DNA of 64,000 nt from Macrobrachium rosenbergii. Taxonomy: Eukaryota > Arthropoda > Malacostraca > Decapoda > Palaemonidae. Position 1 is the first letter of the stretch, and each line of letters begins with the position of its first letter. The stretch lies in the NCBI RefSeq assembly GCF_040412425.1, contig NC_089781.1:49158727-49222726 (forward strand), in the 5' to 3' direction. Below are positions 21,880-31,350 of this stretch, in pieces. The notes beneath the pieces were generated by a model that did not search any database, had not been told where the DNA came from, and saw nothing but the letters and a program-made list of their open reading frames with translations. A program made the translations under genes and the position numbers.

Positions 21880-22420
21880 AAAACACTACAATCATTTTCA
21901 GTCTTTGTAGGGTGAGTGGTTAGTTTGTGCTAGGGTGTAGGAAAATAGGACCTTCTGGGATGTTTGCTGTGACTTCTAGGTAAACCTTAAGTGCTTGAAC
22001 TGGGCATAGTCTTGTCTGCTATATTGAATTTTCTTATAAAAATGGATTTCCTTTTTAAAGGATCCATATTCTTGGCCAGGAATGATGGGCCCGGAGACAG
22101 TAATAATTGATGGTCAGCTATTTGCGTGATGCATCGTCCCCATCTAAGAAAGCCCAGTTCACTAATACTGTACGAGCTCCTGTACTGATGCTAATGCAAT
22201 CAAGATCACCTTTTGTAGCCTGTGCGTTGTGGTTGTATTGGGTCCACTGAATTGAGGGGTTGATAGAAGTCTAAGCACCTTGTTCAGGGACCAAGTAATT
22301 GGAAGCCTTTTGGGAGTGGGCCTTTGTAGAGCAAAAGACTGCAGAAGGAAGTGATACTGGAGTCAATCCCGAATCCATAAAGCAAGGGTTCTGTTAATGC
22401 AGCCTTGTATGCCATGACTG
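21880..22420 (-). pseudogene. DIRS-E tyrosine recombinase remnant
   Basis: On the minus strand around 22105-22020 the residues SPGPSFLAKNMDPLKRKS match SPDQSFLAKNEDPQDRW of the YR in B. After a frameshift, LCPVQALKVYLEVT and GPIFLHPST (22017-21940) match the LCPVTTLRAYL..T and GPLFIRE segments. No active-site residues can be read. This confirms that E had the same gene order as the others. Confidence 0.6.
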
Positions 22421-22634
22421 TTGCAACCACAAGGCATTTGTCTTCAAAAGGGTATATAAGAAAAAGTTTCTACAGAAATCTCAACTGCGCTCTCAGTATG
22501 GATATAATCTAACCATATCTTCCATACAGACTGGTAATGCTGGATAGATGTACGTAATTTTTGCACTAGGTACCTAGCAATGTTGAGTGAGTAATTATCA
22601 CGATAGATATTTTTTTAAAATCTATACGTGAAAG

Positions 22635-22830
22635 TCTCGGCTTAGAAAGGAGAGTACTTAGCAACGGGACCTACAGCTTATTGTGGAATCCGAACCACAT
22701 TCTAGCGAGAAATGAATTTCTATCACCAGAAATACATTCCTCTAACTCTTCATCAGCCGGCCGCGGGAATTGAACTCCGGTCCATCGAGCGACAGTCTGA
22801 AGCTCAACCGGTTCGGAGAGACTTTCCCTC
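22635..22830 (-). repeat. tRNA-derived SINE copy 2 (truncated)
   Basis: Minus-strand match to the SINE at 38883: GGTTGAGCTTCAGACTGTC, GGAGTTCAATTCC (B-box), TGATGAAGAGTTAGAGGAA, GGTGATAGAAATTCATTTCT and CCACAATAAGCTGTAGGTCC. The A-box is degraded and the 3' part after CTAAGTA is missing. Located in the decayed YR/RH tail of DIRS-E. Confidence 0.65.
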
Positions 22831-23076
22831 CTACTGTCTGAGATAGAACAGTGGACGACAGTGGAATTGATCTTTTTGTCCGCTGTTGAGGTAATAGGAA
22901 CCAATGTCTGTTTGGCCAATTTGGGGCTATTAAGTACACTATTCCTATGACAGTTAGAAGTTTGCTCAAAACCTTTGAAATCTGGGACAATGGAGGAAAA
23001 ATTATCATCCTCCCCTTGTTCCAGTCTTAAGGAAGGGATCTCTTGCTCTTGCTTGACTGTCCAGGTTTGGAGACAT
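22831..23076 (-). pseudogene. DIRS-E RNase H/methyltransferase-like tail
   Basis: Immediately left of DIRS-C, the minus strand reads MSPNLDSQARARDPF, matching VAPNLDPLAHSTDAM in copy C. Together with the VDLFATY end at 31367, this shows one sequence split by insert C. The rest of this stretch is not recognisable. A 140-codon open frame here (23093-22671) runs through this remnant and the SINE and is not a gene. Confidence 0.5.
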
Positions 23077-23416
23077 AAAAGGGATTTTGACAAAGGAAAA
23101 ATCTATTTCTGGGGGAAGACCTGTGTCACCCAGTGAAATGGTTCCAATAGCACACATTTCTAGGTATAACTATTGCTAAATATACCAGAGAAAAAAGCTA
23201 TCCATAATGCCAGGGTTACTACCCCCAGATCGAGCACCATAATGGTGTCGGTATGCACTAGGGGTGAGTGGAAGCCACTATCATAGGTCTTCATCCTATA
23301 GATTTCTCTATTCTCAAAGACCAAAATTTGGGTGTGCCGTACTAAGGATTGCCTCCCGCTCACCCACTAGGTCTCCCACGCGAGCGCCATCTTCATCCCA
23401 ATACAGTATTAGCACC
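23077..23416 (-). repeat. DIRS-C 3' inverted terminal repeat
   Basis: Inverted match to 31048-31350: TGGTTCCAATAGCACACATT, TCTAGGTATAACTATTGC, GAGCACCATAATGGTGTCGG, GGCTTCCACTCACCCCTAGT in reverse, and CGCGAGCGCCATCTTCAT in reverse. The outer edge AAAAGGGATTTTGACAAAGG is represented in the ICR. Confidence 0.88.
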
Positions 23417-23465
23417 CACCAAGCTTGGTATACCACCCAGGTGGGAAAGGAAGTGCAGGGATGGG

Positions 23466-23555
23466 TCACTGGGTGACACAGGTCTTCCCCCAGAAATAGA
23501 TTCTTCCTTTGTCAAAATCCCTTTTCTGGGATCGACCTGTGTCACCCAGTGAAAT
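23466..23555 (-). repeat. DIRS-C internal complementary region (ICR)
   Basis: Contains CAGAAATAGATTCTTCCTTT and GTCAAAATCC, complementary to the 3' end, followed directly by CTTTTCTGGGATCGACCTGT and GTCACCCAGTGAAAT, complementary to the 5' end at 31350. Confidence 0.88.
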
Positions 23556-23991
23556 AGTAACAGAGAATCAGCCATACAAGAGCTTGGTGGTACGCCCCAA
23601 AGATTACCTTAATGGAGCTAAATAAAACTAAGAGAAAAATTTTTACTGTGTTTTAATACTCCCAAATTATAAGATCAACAACATAATCAAAACTATGAAG
23701 CACACAGTCTAAAATTATAAATAACCAATACCAAGACACTTAAGGCTAACAAGTTATGAATGAAAACAGGATATCCGTGGTACAGGCAGGAGTCAGGCTG
23801 TGAAGCAGACCTGACCTAAAGGCTAGAAGCAGGGCAAGCAAGCGAGGCAGGTAGGCTAGAGAATATACCAATAGGTAAACGAGGATTACAAACCAAAAGG
23901 ACAAAGAGGATACATAAACTAGTCTTGAGCTGGACCAGGAGGAACAATACTTCCTGCAGCTACCGTGGAATATTTAAGAGCCTCTAGGGAC
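23556..23991 (-). other. DIRS-C 3' untranslated region
   Basis: About 430 bp between YR and ICR with no recognisable gene. A-rich on the plus strand, parallel to the T-rich 3' UTR of B. Confidence 0.5.
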
Positions 23992-26145
23992 TTAAGATAG
24001 TGGCGTTTTAAATACTGTTGGTGATTTCCAGCCCATATATTTTTTAAGGTTATCAAAATTCATATTATGGAAATAGTTAGCTGAGGTGGCCACCGCTCGA
24101 ATATCATGTACCCGAGGTACTGAATCCGGGTTTGCCTGTTTAATAAAATAAAGAATTTGTTGCCTGATGGCCTTTAAAGAAATAGTACCTCCATTTTCCC
24201 TAACAAAAAGAGGGCCTGAAGTTCTCTTAGAAGTTCTATTTAAATAAGCTTTTAAGGTATTGACTGGACATAAAGACAGATCCTGTGGAAGGGGAATAAT
24301 CTTCCAAGGAGACCATCTATTTTGTGGATCCTCATTCTTTGCTAGAAAACTGAGGTCCGGAGACAACAGAACTTCACCTGACGGGAGGAAATCAACATGA
24401 TTCGGCTCTCTAGCAAGAGCAGACAGTTCAGAAATTCTAGCTCCTGAGGCTAGACTTACGAGGAATAACGCTTTCCTTAACAGACTCAGGTATGAACATA
24501 ATTCGTTATCAGTGTCTGATGCCAATTTAAGTACGTCATTTAAGTACCAGGAAACCGTGTGGGGACGGGTTGCTGGTCTAAGACGAGCACATGCTCTAGG
24601 AATTGACGAAAAATATGAGTCTGTAAGGTTAATATTAAAGCCATGTAAAAATATTTTTCTCAACGCAGATTTTGTTGTAGTAATAGTACTAGTGGCCAAT
24701 CCTTTCTCAAATAATGATCTAAAGAAAGAGATCGCTAGGTTCGTGGTCATTTCATGAGCTTCAGATTCCCTCAGAAATAATGCTAACTTTTTAACTGCTG
24801 AGTCATACTGTCTGAGAGTAGATTCCCTCTTATCTGATTCTATGAACAGTGTATTAAGAGGGTCAATGTTAGCGTCTTTTTGCGCTGCAAATTTCATGAA
24901 GTCCATAAAGCTAGGGCATTCAGAATTCTTGAAGAAGCTGACACAGTCCGAGTTTGCACTACTTGTGTCAACCTTGGGTTGGGGATCTGTTTGTGCCGGA
25001 GCTTCAACTCTAGCAGTAAAGGAAACCAACTGCTCTTCGGCTAGTTGGGTGCCACCAGTGCTACTTGACCTTTGAATGATCTGAGTTTGTGTAAAACTTT
25101 CATCAACAAGTTTATTGGTGGAAACAGATAGATCCTTTGCCATCTGTTCCAGTCGATTGACATCGCATCTGTGGAATGAGCTAGAGGATCTAGATTGGGA
25201 GCAACGTAACACGGAAGCTTGTGGTTGCTCTCTGTGGCAAACAGGTCTACCTGGAGACCCGGTACCTGAAGACAAATCCACTCGAACAACTTCCTGTCCA
25301 AGGACCATTCCGACTCCAGCGGGGTTGTCCTGGACAGTGAATCTGCAATGACATTCCAAACACCTGCCAGGTGGGTAGCTGACAGGTGCCAAAGATGTTT
25401 CCTTGCCAGAGAGAAAATTGCGATCATTACTTGATTGATATGGCTCGACTTGGAGCCCCCTCTGTTCAGGCAATGCACCACTAATGCACTGTCCAGCACC
25501 AGTCTGATGTGAATCTGTCTGGCTGGACGCAGTTTCTTTAGTGTTAGAAATACTGCCATTGCCTCTAGAATGTTGATATGGAACTGGCGGAATACTGTCG
25601 ACCATGTTCTTTGAACTTTCTTGTATTGGGAGTATCCTCCCCATCCGCTTAGGGAAGCATCCGTATGGATCACTAGTGATGGAGGGGGAAATTGAAGAGG
25701 CACTGACCTTGCCAAACTCTTGACTGTCGACCATGGTCAAAGCCTCTTCCTCAATATCTGCTGAATCAGAGACAGCTTGTCTCTGTTTCTGCAGTTGGCT
25801 CGTTTCCGCCATACCCTGTTTATATCCTTCAGTTTGGCTTTTAGCAGCAAGTCTGTTACTGAAGAGAACTGAAGAGAGCCTAGAACTCTTTCCTGGGTAC
25901 GACGAGAGGCTCTTTTGTTTTTGAGGAATTGTGTGGTAGCTTTGGCTATTTCCTTCCTTTTGTTTAGCGGAAGTGACAGTTTGTGTGTGTTTAGGTCCCA
26001 CTGGATTCCCAACCATTGAAATTGAGCCGCCGGAACTAGACGGGATTTCTTCCTGTTTATTTGGAAACCAAGGTATTCCAAGAAGTTGATTACTGTGAAA
26101 GTTGCTTTTCGACATTCCTTGACGCTGGATGCCCAAATTATCCAA
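23992..26145 (-). CDS. DIRS-C tyrosine recombinase with long RT-overlapping extension
   Basis: One open frame of 717 codons. The first ~350 residues are the alternative (-1) frame of the RT/RNase H gene and have no recognisable domain. The last ~330 are the recombinase: core-binding part (ECPSFMDFMKFAAQKDAN, STLRQYDSAVKKLALFL), Arg570 in SGARISEL and His680-x-x-Arg683 in VHDIRAV. An extra A in the run at about 24006-24010 shifts the frame just after VFK, so the RHY nucleophile segment is lost and the protein ends seven bases into it. Whether the long N-terminal part is translated is unknown. The matching frame in B is stopped by a TAG near 11867. Confidence 0.75.
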   Translation of the reverse strand: MDNLGIQRQGMSKSNFHSNQLLGIPWFPNKQEEIPSSSGGSISMVGNPVGPKHTQTVTSAKQKEGNSQSYHTIPQKQKSLSSYPGKSSRLSSVLFSNRLAAKSQTEGYKQGMAETSQLQKQRQAVSDSADIEEEALTMVDSQEFGKVSASSISPSITSDPYGCFPKRMGRILPIQESSKNMVDSIPPVPYQHSRGNGSISNTKETASSQTDSHQTGAGQCISGALPEQRGLQVEPYQSSNDRNFLSGKETSLAPVSYPPGRCLECHCRFTVQDNPAGVGMVLGQEVVRVDLSSGTGSPGRPVCHREQPQASVLRCSQSRSSSSFHRCDVNRLEQMAKDLSVSTNKLVDESFTQTQIIQRSSSTGGTQLAEEQLVSFTARVEAPAQTDPQPKVDTSSANSDCVSFFKNSECPSFMDFMKFAAQKDANIDPLNTLFIESDKRESTLRQYDSAVKKLALFLRESEAHEMTTNLAISFFRSLFEKGLATSTITTTKSALRKIFLHGFNINLTDSYFSSIPRACARLRPATRPHTVSWYLNDVLKLASDTDNELCSYLSLLRKALFLVSLASGARISELSALAREPNHVDFLPSGEVLLSPDLSFLAKNEDPQNRWSPWKIIPLPQDLSLCPVNTLKAYLNRTSKRTSGPLFVRENGGTISLKAIRQQILYFIKQANPDSVPRVHDIRAVATSANYFHNMNFDNLKKYMGWKSPTVFKTPLS

Positions 26146-26881
26146 TCGTCCAGATATGCGGCCAGCATAATCCCTTGGGCCCGTAGCTCTTGGACTACTG
26201 TCTCTGCCAGTTTGGTAAAGATTCTGGGCACTATGTTGAGCCCAAATGGCATGACTCTGAACGAGTATGCTCGTTTTCCTAGTCTGAACCCCAGGTAAGG
26301 GGAGAAGTTTCTACCAACCGAACGTGATAATATGCGTCTGAAAGATCTATAGAGGTGGTGACAGCCCCACAGGGAAGTAGGGTCCGTATCTGCGAGATTG
26401 TAAGCATGCTGAAACTTGTCGCATTGAATGTATATAAATTGAGACGAGACAGGTCCAGAATTACTCTTTGTTTGTCTGAGTCTTTCTTCGGGACACTGAA
26501 CAGACGGCCTTGAAATTTCAAGCGTCTGACTTTCTTTATTGCCTTCTTTTGCAGAAGCTCTTTTGCAAAGTCCATTAAGTCTTTGGATGGATGTTGATGG
26601 AATCTGACTGGCGGAGGAGGCACCTTGCTCCAGCTCCATCCCAGACCTTTGGAGATTATGCTGTGGGCCCATGGGCTGAAGGTCCAATGGTCCCTGAAGA
26701 GATATAATCTCCCGCCTACCTGTGGGGTCTCATTGATGGGGAGAGGCCTTACTTCCTCTATTTCCACGGCCTCCTCTTCCACGTGAGAGAGGTCTGGATG
26801 CTGCTCTACCTCTGTAGGCGGCTCTAGCCCTGCTTCCCCTCGCATGCCTATTGTAGCCTCGAAACGCCCCTTGGCTTTCAA
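25041..26881 (-). pseudogene. DIRS-C RT-RNase H-methyltransferase-like gene (one frameshift, one TGA)
   Basis: Opens inside the gag tail in the +1 frame, with VGGRLYLFRDHWTFSPW and the RT finger region VILDLSRLNLY. A one-base loss near 26315 in the DAYYHV codons shifts the frame. From there LGFRLGKRAYSFRVMPFGLN and YLDDWIIWASS are open. TGA at 25739-25737 replaces a CGx arginine codon of the RLRPW motif, as expected of CpG decay. It resumes with HTDASLSGWGGYS, the NILEA glutamate and LVLDSALVVHC (RNase H). Beyond that come VDLFATESNHKLPCYVAPN and YLFPPINLLMKVL, the methyltransferase-like part, ending at 25041. Confidence 0.82.
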
Positions 26882-28456
26882 ACGAGGCGTTGAAAGCTGG
26901 GGATGTCACGAAGGCTGGCGGAGCAGAAGCTTGCTGAGCCAGCTGCATCAGTACGAACTGCTGCTGAGGTTGTGACTTAGATGTAGAAGGCTGGCCGATC
27001 TGTGAGACCGGTACCGCCTGAAGCACTGTTTGAGCCTGAGGTTTCTTAAAACCCTGGAATCTCCTGAACCTTTTCCTTTCTTTAGGTTGAGGTCCTGAGG
27101 TCTCAGAGAACCTCCTCTTAAAAGGAAGGCCCCAGCGAGAGCGGAGACTCTGGTTCGCTCTAGTTGCCTCTGCCATAACATTATTGACCTCATCCTCTGG
27201 GAAGAGGTTAGGTCCCCAGATAGAGCTCTTCATGAGTTTATTGGGCTCATGTCTGATGGTGGTGTCTGCGAAGATGTGTTTCCTGCAGTTCTGTCTCGCT
27301 ACCACAAAGTCGTAAAGGTCCGATTGGAAGGAAGCCAATAACGACTTCGTGAGGACCTGAAACAGAGGTTCGTCATTATAAGCTAATGCCGTTACCTCTG
27401 AGATGGTGACGGAATGCAGGGAGCGACTCAACCTGCACTTAGCCTCAAATTCCGCCTTGAGCAGAGCCTCCGGAATTCTGGGAAGTTGCTCGCTGAACAG
27501 GGAGGAAGCACACTCGGGATCGAGTTTCCCCACCGTAAAAGTTGCCGGAGCTCCCAACCAACACTCCGAATCTCCGGGGAAGAGAAGGGACGTAGAATCT
27601 GTCTCCCGGAGTTGACGCATGGGCTTGCCATCTATCCCAGCCTGGAGGGTCAGCTCTGCAATCTTAGTAGTGCAGGGGGTAGGGATGGCGTCACCTACAG
27701 AGAACATCGTAAAACTTCCCTTATAGGGAGTAAGCTTCGTGTTCTCGCACTCCCACTCAGTGAGAGCATACATTAGGGTGGATTGAGCTTGGTCCCTGGG
27801 AAAGATGACTGTTTCTTTCGGGACCTTGTCAGACCTAATCCAGGCTTCTTCCGTTAACCTGGCAAAGCCTGGATAGGGAGGCACTAGGTCGGCTGGAAAG
27901 AACTCCAGTTCTTCCAGATGACGAGTGCCCAAACCCTCAATAGTCAGTGTGCCATTATGCAGGGGAGCATGCAGGGCCAGCCGCCACGGGTTTCCCTTAT
28001 CAAAGGGGGGCAGTTTGGAGGCATTCGGGACAACATGTGATTGTTGTGCTGCTCCGGATCGGATGAATCCGGAGAGCAAGCTTTCCTGGGCCTGCACCTT
28101 TTGTGCCAATGACAGCACTGACTGTCCGGAGGTCTGCAAGCTTGTGACAATGTGGGTTGAAAGATCATGTAGCCTAGCTTCTACCTTGGAGTCGATTTTC
28201 TGCATCAGCAGTTCGACAAAGGCCTCAGAGTCAAAGCTAGGCTGTGGGGGCTTAGCCTTTGGATCTCTGGACCTAGACCCCTTAGAAGAGGGAGTAGCCT
28301 TACTTGAGGACGTCACCGGTTTGGGAGCCAGTGATGACCTGGCGGATTAGACCTCTGAGGTCTAGAGGACTTTGGTAAGTCCTTCTTTTTCAGAGATTTC
28401 ACCTTGGGCATAACAGACCGAGATCTGTCCCCAAGGTTAGCTGACTTCTGAAATCC
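26730..28456 (-). CDS. DIRS-C gag, main exon (528-residue open frame)
   Basis: After a CCTCCAG acceptor the exon starts at 28456. A frameshift near 28320-28345 precedes the long open frame 28316-26730. Visible features are a serine/lysine-rich start, a heptad-like segment (LMQKIDSKVEARLHDLSTHI), the conserved central blocks LTIEGLGTRHLEELEFFPAD and TEEAWIRSDKVPKETVIFPR, the CRKHIFADTTIRHEPNKLMK block, then proline/glutamine-rich sequence and an RG-rich tail (RGRGGRGNRGSK). There are no CCHC knuckles. It is the reference gag for this family in the window. Confidence 0.78.
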
Positions 28457-28531
28457 CTGGAGGGAAGACGAAGAAGAAGAAGGTGAACTAAATAAGGTCC
28501 TATCCAAACTAACCTCAGCTGCCTCACTTAC

Positions 28532-28840
28532 CATCCTACCTTCTCCCTGTTGGTCATCCACGCTCATGGGTTCCAGGTGGATGTTAATCGCTGCCACCTC
28601 TTCCGCCACCTCTCCGCACAGGTTGTCGTCTTGGGAGGATTGCGTCTCTTGCCTGATCTTCTCTATGAGTGGGGCAACCAACTCCCTTGGTAATGCGGCG
28701 GAGATCCGGGCACCAGGATAGAGGAGATTACAGATCTCCTCCGAGAGCACATAGGGGTTGCCAGACGCAACGTTCCTCCCAAATCCGCCGACTCAGGTCT
28801 TCAGGGTCGACAGCGAAGAGGCACGGATTGCTGGGTTAGA
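28532..28840 (-). pseudogene. DIRS-C gag, small N-terminal exon with a nonsense codon
   Basis: 309-bp exon between CTTTCAG and GTAAGTGAGGC. The TGG of the KTWVSGFGRN motif (as in copy D) is TGA at 28795-28793. After it, GFGRN, NLLYPGARISAALPREL and EEVAAINIHLEPMSVD are conserved. In this copy the following 75-bp intron happens to be open in frame. Confidence 0.6.
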
Positions 28841-28953
28841 CTGAAAGAGAAGGTAGGACTTACTGAAAATATTCTCCCAATTTTCGTATATATCCATATG
28901 AGCCATCAATATCAAAAAAGGGGACTAAAGGTTAGCAGTCTCCCATCACTTAC

Positions 28954-29124
28954 CGACTCATCGGACACCAGCTCGTAAAGAGCGTAGCAAATTTCACAGC
29001 CGTCCGGGTGCCAAACGGTCAAGTCCCCAACATGCACTGCACAGCTGGAGTGCAAGCGGCACACCTCGTGTCCGCATGGGTGCTGGAGAACGGCTGAGCA
29101 CCCTGGCTCCTGACAACGTACCAT
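28954..29124 (-). CDS. DIRS-C cysteine/histidine-rich exon
   Basis: 171 bp, 57 codons, bounded by CTTACAG and GTAAGT. It opens MVRCQEPGCSAVL and ends VWHPDGCEICYALYELVSDES. The metal-ligand-like positions are kept, except that the first His is displaced by one residue (QH for HQ). The 29124 ATG could initiate, but copy A lacks it. Confidence 0.62.
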
Positions 29125-29168
29125 CTGTAAGTGAAATGATGGTACATGAGTATCATTAAGGCAAGACT

Positions 29169-29267
29169 CGCCGGACTAAGTCGGCGCCCACAGATTACCT
29201 TAACATAGATTATGGGTGATGATACATGTGAATCAACAAGGCAAAACCCGCCGGAACTGAGTCCGGC
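29169..29267 (-). repeat. CCGG palindromes before the zinc-finger-like exon of C
   Basis: CGCCGGACTAAGTCGGCG (29169) and GCCGGAACTGAGTCCGGC (29250), 40-150 bp upstream of the exon in element orientation. Counterparts of the palindromes in A, B and D. Confidence 0.55.
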
Positions 29268-30940
29268 AGCAAGAATCTAAAAAATACAGCTTAAACTACC
29301 GAATGGTTAACTTATTATATATATGTTATAAACAGGTACTCTATGACACTCCGCCGTGAATAGTCACTGAAATCTCATTGTGTCTCATAATATGGGAACG
29401 GCGTAATAGGGGCAGAGTAGGGGGGTCGCATATAGCCCCTTCTCAAACGCCCAGGGCGGAAACCATATAATGGAAACCGCCAAAACCGTGACCAATGTCC
29501 ACCGGAGTGGTTAACTGGACAAAAAACAACGAAAAATCAGACTAGCCCGGCGGAGAAGTGAATTCTAACATATCGTAACTGTTATTATGCATCCACGGGA
29601 CAATGTTCGACGCTCCAGCTACTAACTACTAAAAGCAATTAGAAGCGAGCTAATGAAACACCGCCCGTAGGGGAAAGGTAGAGAGTGGCGGAAACCCGGC
29701 GAATAGCGACTGGTCAGGTGGGTAGCACCCTCCGGACGCCGACTATAACCTCCTTACGGGGTGCCAAACGCAAGCGAACGGCTTTCCTCTTACGAGGACA
29801 ATGCTCAGGCAACGTCGCCAAATTCTAATCATTAAGGTAAAAAAGCAGGGACTAGGCTACATACACGAAAATACGGAGTTAACTGATCCTAGCCTACCCT
29901 CCAAAAACCAAAGCTTCTTGGCCTGGTCAGGAAGGCCAGGATTAATGCCACTGGTGTGGGGAGAGAAGGAACTTCGTCCTAACTCAGCCACACTCCCCAA
30001 AACCGAGATAGCTTGGTCAGGAGGCAAAATATGAAGTGAGGAGCCCTCTCACTAATCTAACCTTACCTTCCAAAACCTAACGGCCTGGCCAGGTGGGCTA
30101 AATGTGAATGAGGAACTCGCTCACTAGCCTAACCTCACCTTCCAAAAACCTAATGGCCTGGTCAGGTGGGCTAAGTGTGAACAGAGGAACTCCCACACTA
30201 GCCTAACCCTCCTCCCCCAAAACCGTAAGACGGCCTGGTCGGGAGAGCTAGGTAGCCTGAACATCGTGTAAGAGCACTGTCATGCCTAGCCTCAGTAGGT
30301 TAGGCTAATTAACTACCTTATATTAGAAATAAAACTACCTAGTATACGAACAACCAAAATATAAGAGTCAACCATTCGTGATGTGGGTTAGCCTAGGATT
30401 AAACCTTTATAAATACACATATAAATACATAATTGACTCGGCGGCAGAGAAGGTCCAGGAAACATGGGTTATATTGGTAACGTTAGGTACCCAAAATGGC
30501 CTCCCCTGATGCCGAATCACTGCATAAATTAATCCAGGAATGGACATGTCATCCATCCTTGTACATATCAGCTATCATCATGATCCAATAATTTACACCA
30601 TCGAGAAGGAACCAGCTCGCTGGTGGAGGAAGGAGACCGATAAAAAGACTCAAATTCTATTATCAGAAAAGGGTGAACCTAGTTCTGTCATGATACCCAG
30701 TTCCTCATCTCCTACCAGCGACCCGGTAAATTCTCCAATTAAGCTCCAAACTGAATGGAGTATACATAAAAACTAGGAGAATGCGTACTTTTAATAGAAA
30801 AGTTGAGATTGAAGGTCGAAAACGGGAAAGAGGCACACATACAGCCCACGCTCGGCTGCGAACAGAACTGTTTACACTGGTAAACAATATTAACGTACAA
30901 TTCATAAATACGATGCCTCTGCGTTAAACAAACCAATCAG
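29268..30940 (-). other. DIRS-C leader / putative intron 1
   Basis: Non-coding leader. No open frame has a counterpart in the other copies. Contains the tandem repeat listed separately at 29870-30250. Confidence 0.45.
29870..30250. repeat. Tandem repeat in DIRS-C leader (~65-75 bp unit)
   Basis: About five imperfect units, each with CTAGCCTAACC-like, CCAAAACC and GGCCTGGTCAGG words, followed by a GTGAA..GAGGAACTC segment. Copies at about 30050-30118 and 30119-30190 are the most alike. Not seen in this form in A, B or D. Confidence 0.6.
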
Positions 30941-30986
30941 AAATAGTACTCAACTTAGGTGGTGGGAAACTCTCGGTGGAGGACAT
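30939..30986 (-). CDS. DIRS-C short first-exon peptide (candidate)
   Basis: The ATG at 30986-30984 opens MSSTESFPPPKLSTIS, close to MASSLDSSSPKLSTIS in D. Stops follow soon after, so a splice must leave this exon near KLSTIS if it is used. Confidence 0.4.
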
Positions 30987-31047
30987 GATGATCAACCAAA
31001 AAACGGAACACAATCACAAAACAAAATTTCACGTGTTCTCGTAGCTG

Positions 31048-31350
31048 TGCTAAGATTGGAATGAAGATGGCGCTCGCATGGGAGACCTAGTGGGTGAGCG
31101 GGAGGCAATCCTTAGTACGGCACACCCAAATTTGGGACTGTGAGAAAAGAGAAATCTATAGGATGAAGACCTATGATAGTGGCTTCCACTCACCCCTAGT
31201 GCATACCGACACCATTATGGTGCTCGATCCGGGGGTACTAACCCCAGCATTATGGATAGCTTTTTTCTCTGGTATATTTAGCAATAGTTATACCTAGAAA
31301 TGTGTGCTATTGGAACCATTTCACTGGGTGACACAGGTCGAGCCCAGAAA
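31048..31350 (-). repeat. DIRS-C 5' inverted terminal repeat
   Basis: Partner of 23077-23416. The outer edge (minus strand TTTCTGGGCTCGACCTGTGT) matches the corresponding half of the ICR with one or two differences. Confidence 0.86.

Larger units (their letters stand above)
23077..31350 (-). mobile_element. DIRS-like retrotransposon C, full length, nested in E
   Basis: Complete 8.27-kb element with 5' ITR (31048-31350), 3' ITR (23077-23416) and ICR (23466-23555). It has all genes in order and few lesions: one nonsense and one frameshift in the gag 5' part, one frameshift and one TGA in RT/RH, and one frameshift at the YR C-terminus. It splits the RNase H/methyltransferase-like region of element E, with homologous coding sequence ending at 31351 and resuming at 23076, and I see no target duplication, as expected for DIRS integration. 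Confidence 0.9.

Noticed and set aside
22671..23093. 140-codon minus-strand frame left of DIRS-C
   Set aside because: It runs through a decayed DIRS-E coding remnant and then a SINE, so it is an accidental open frame.
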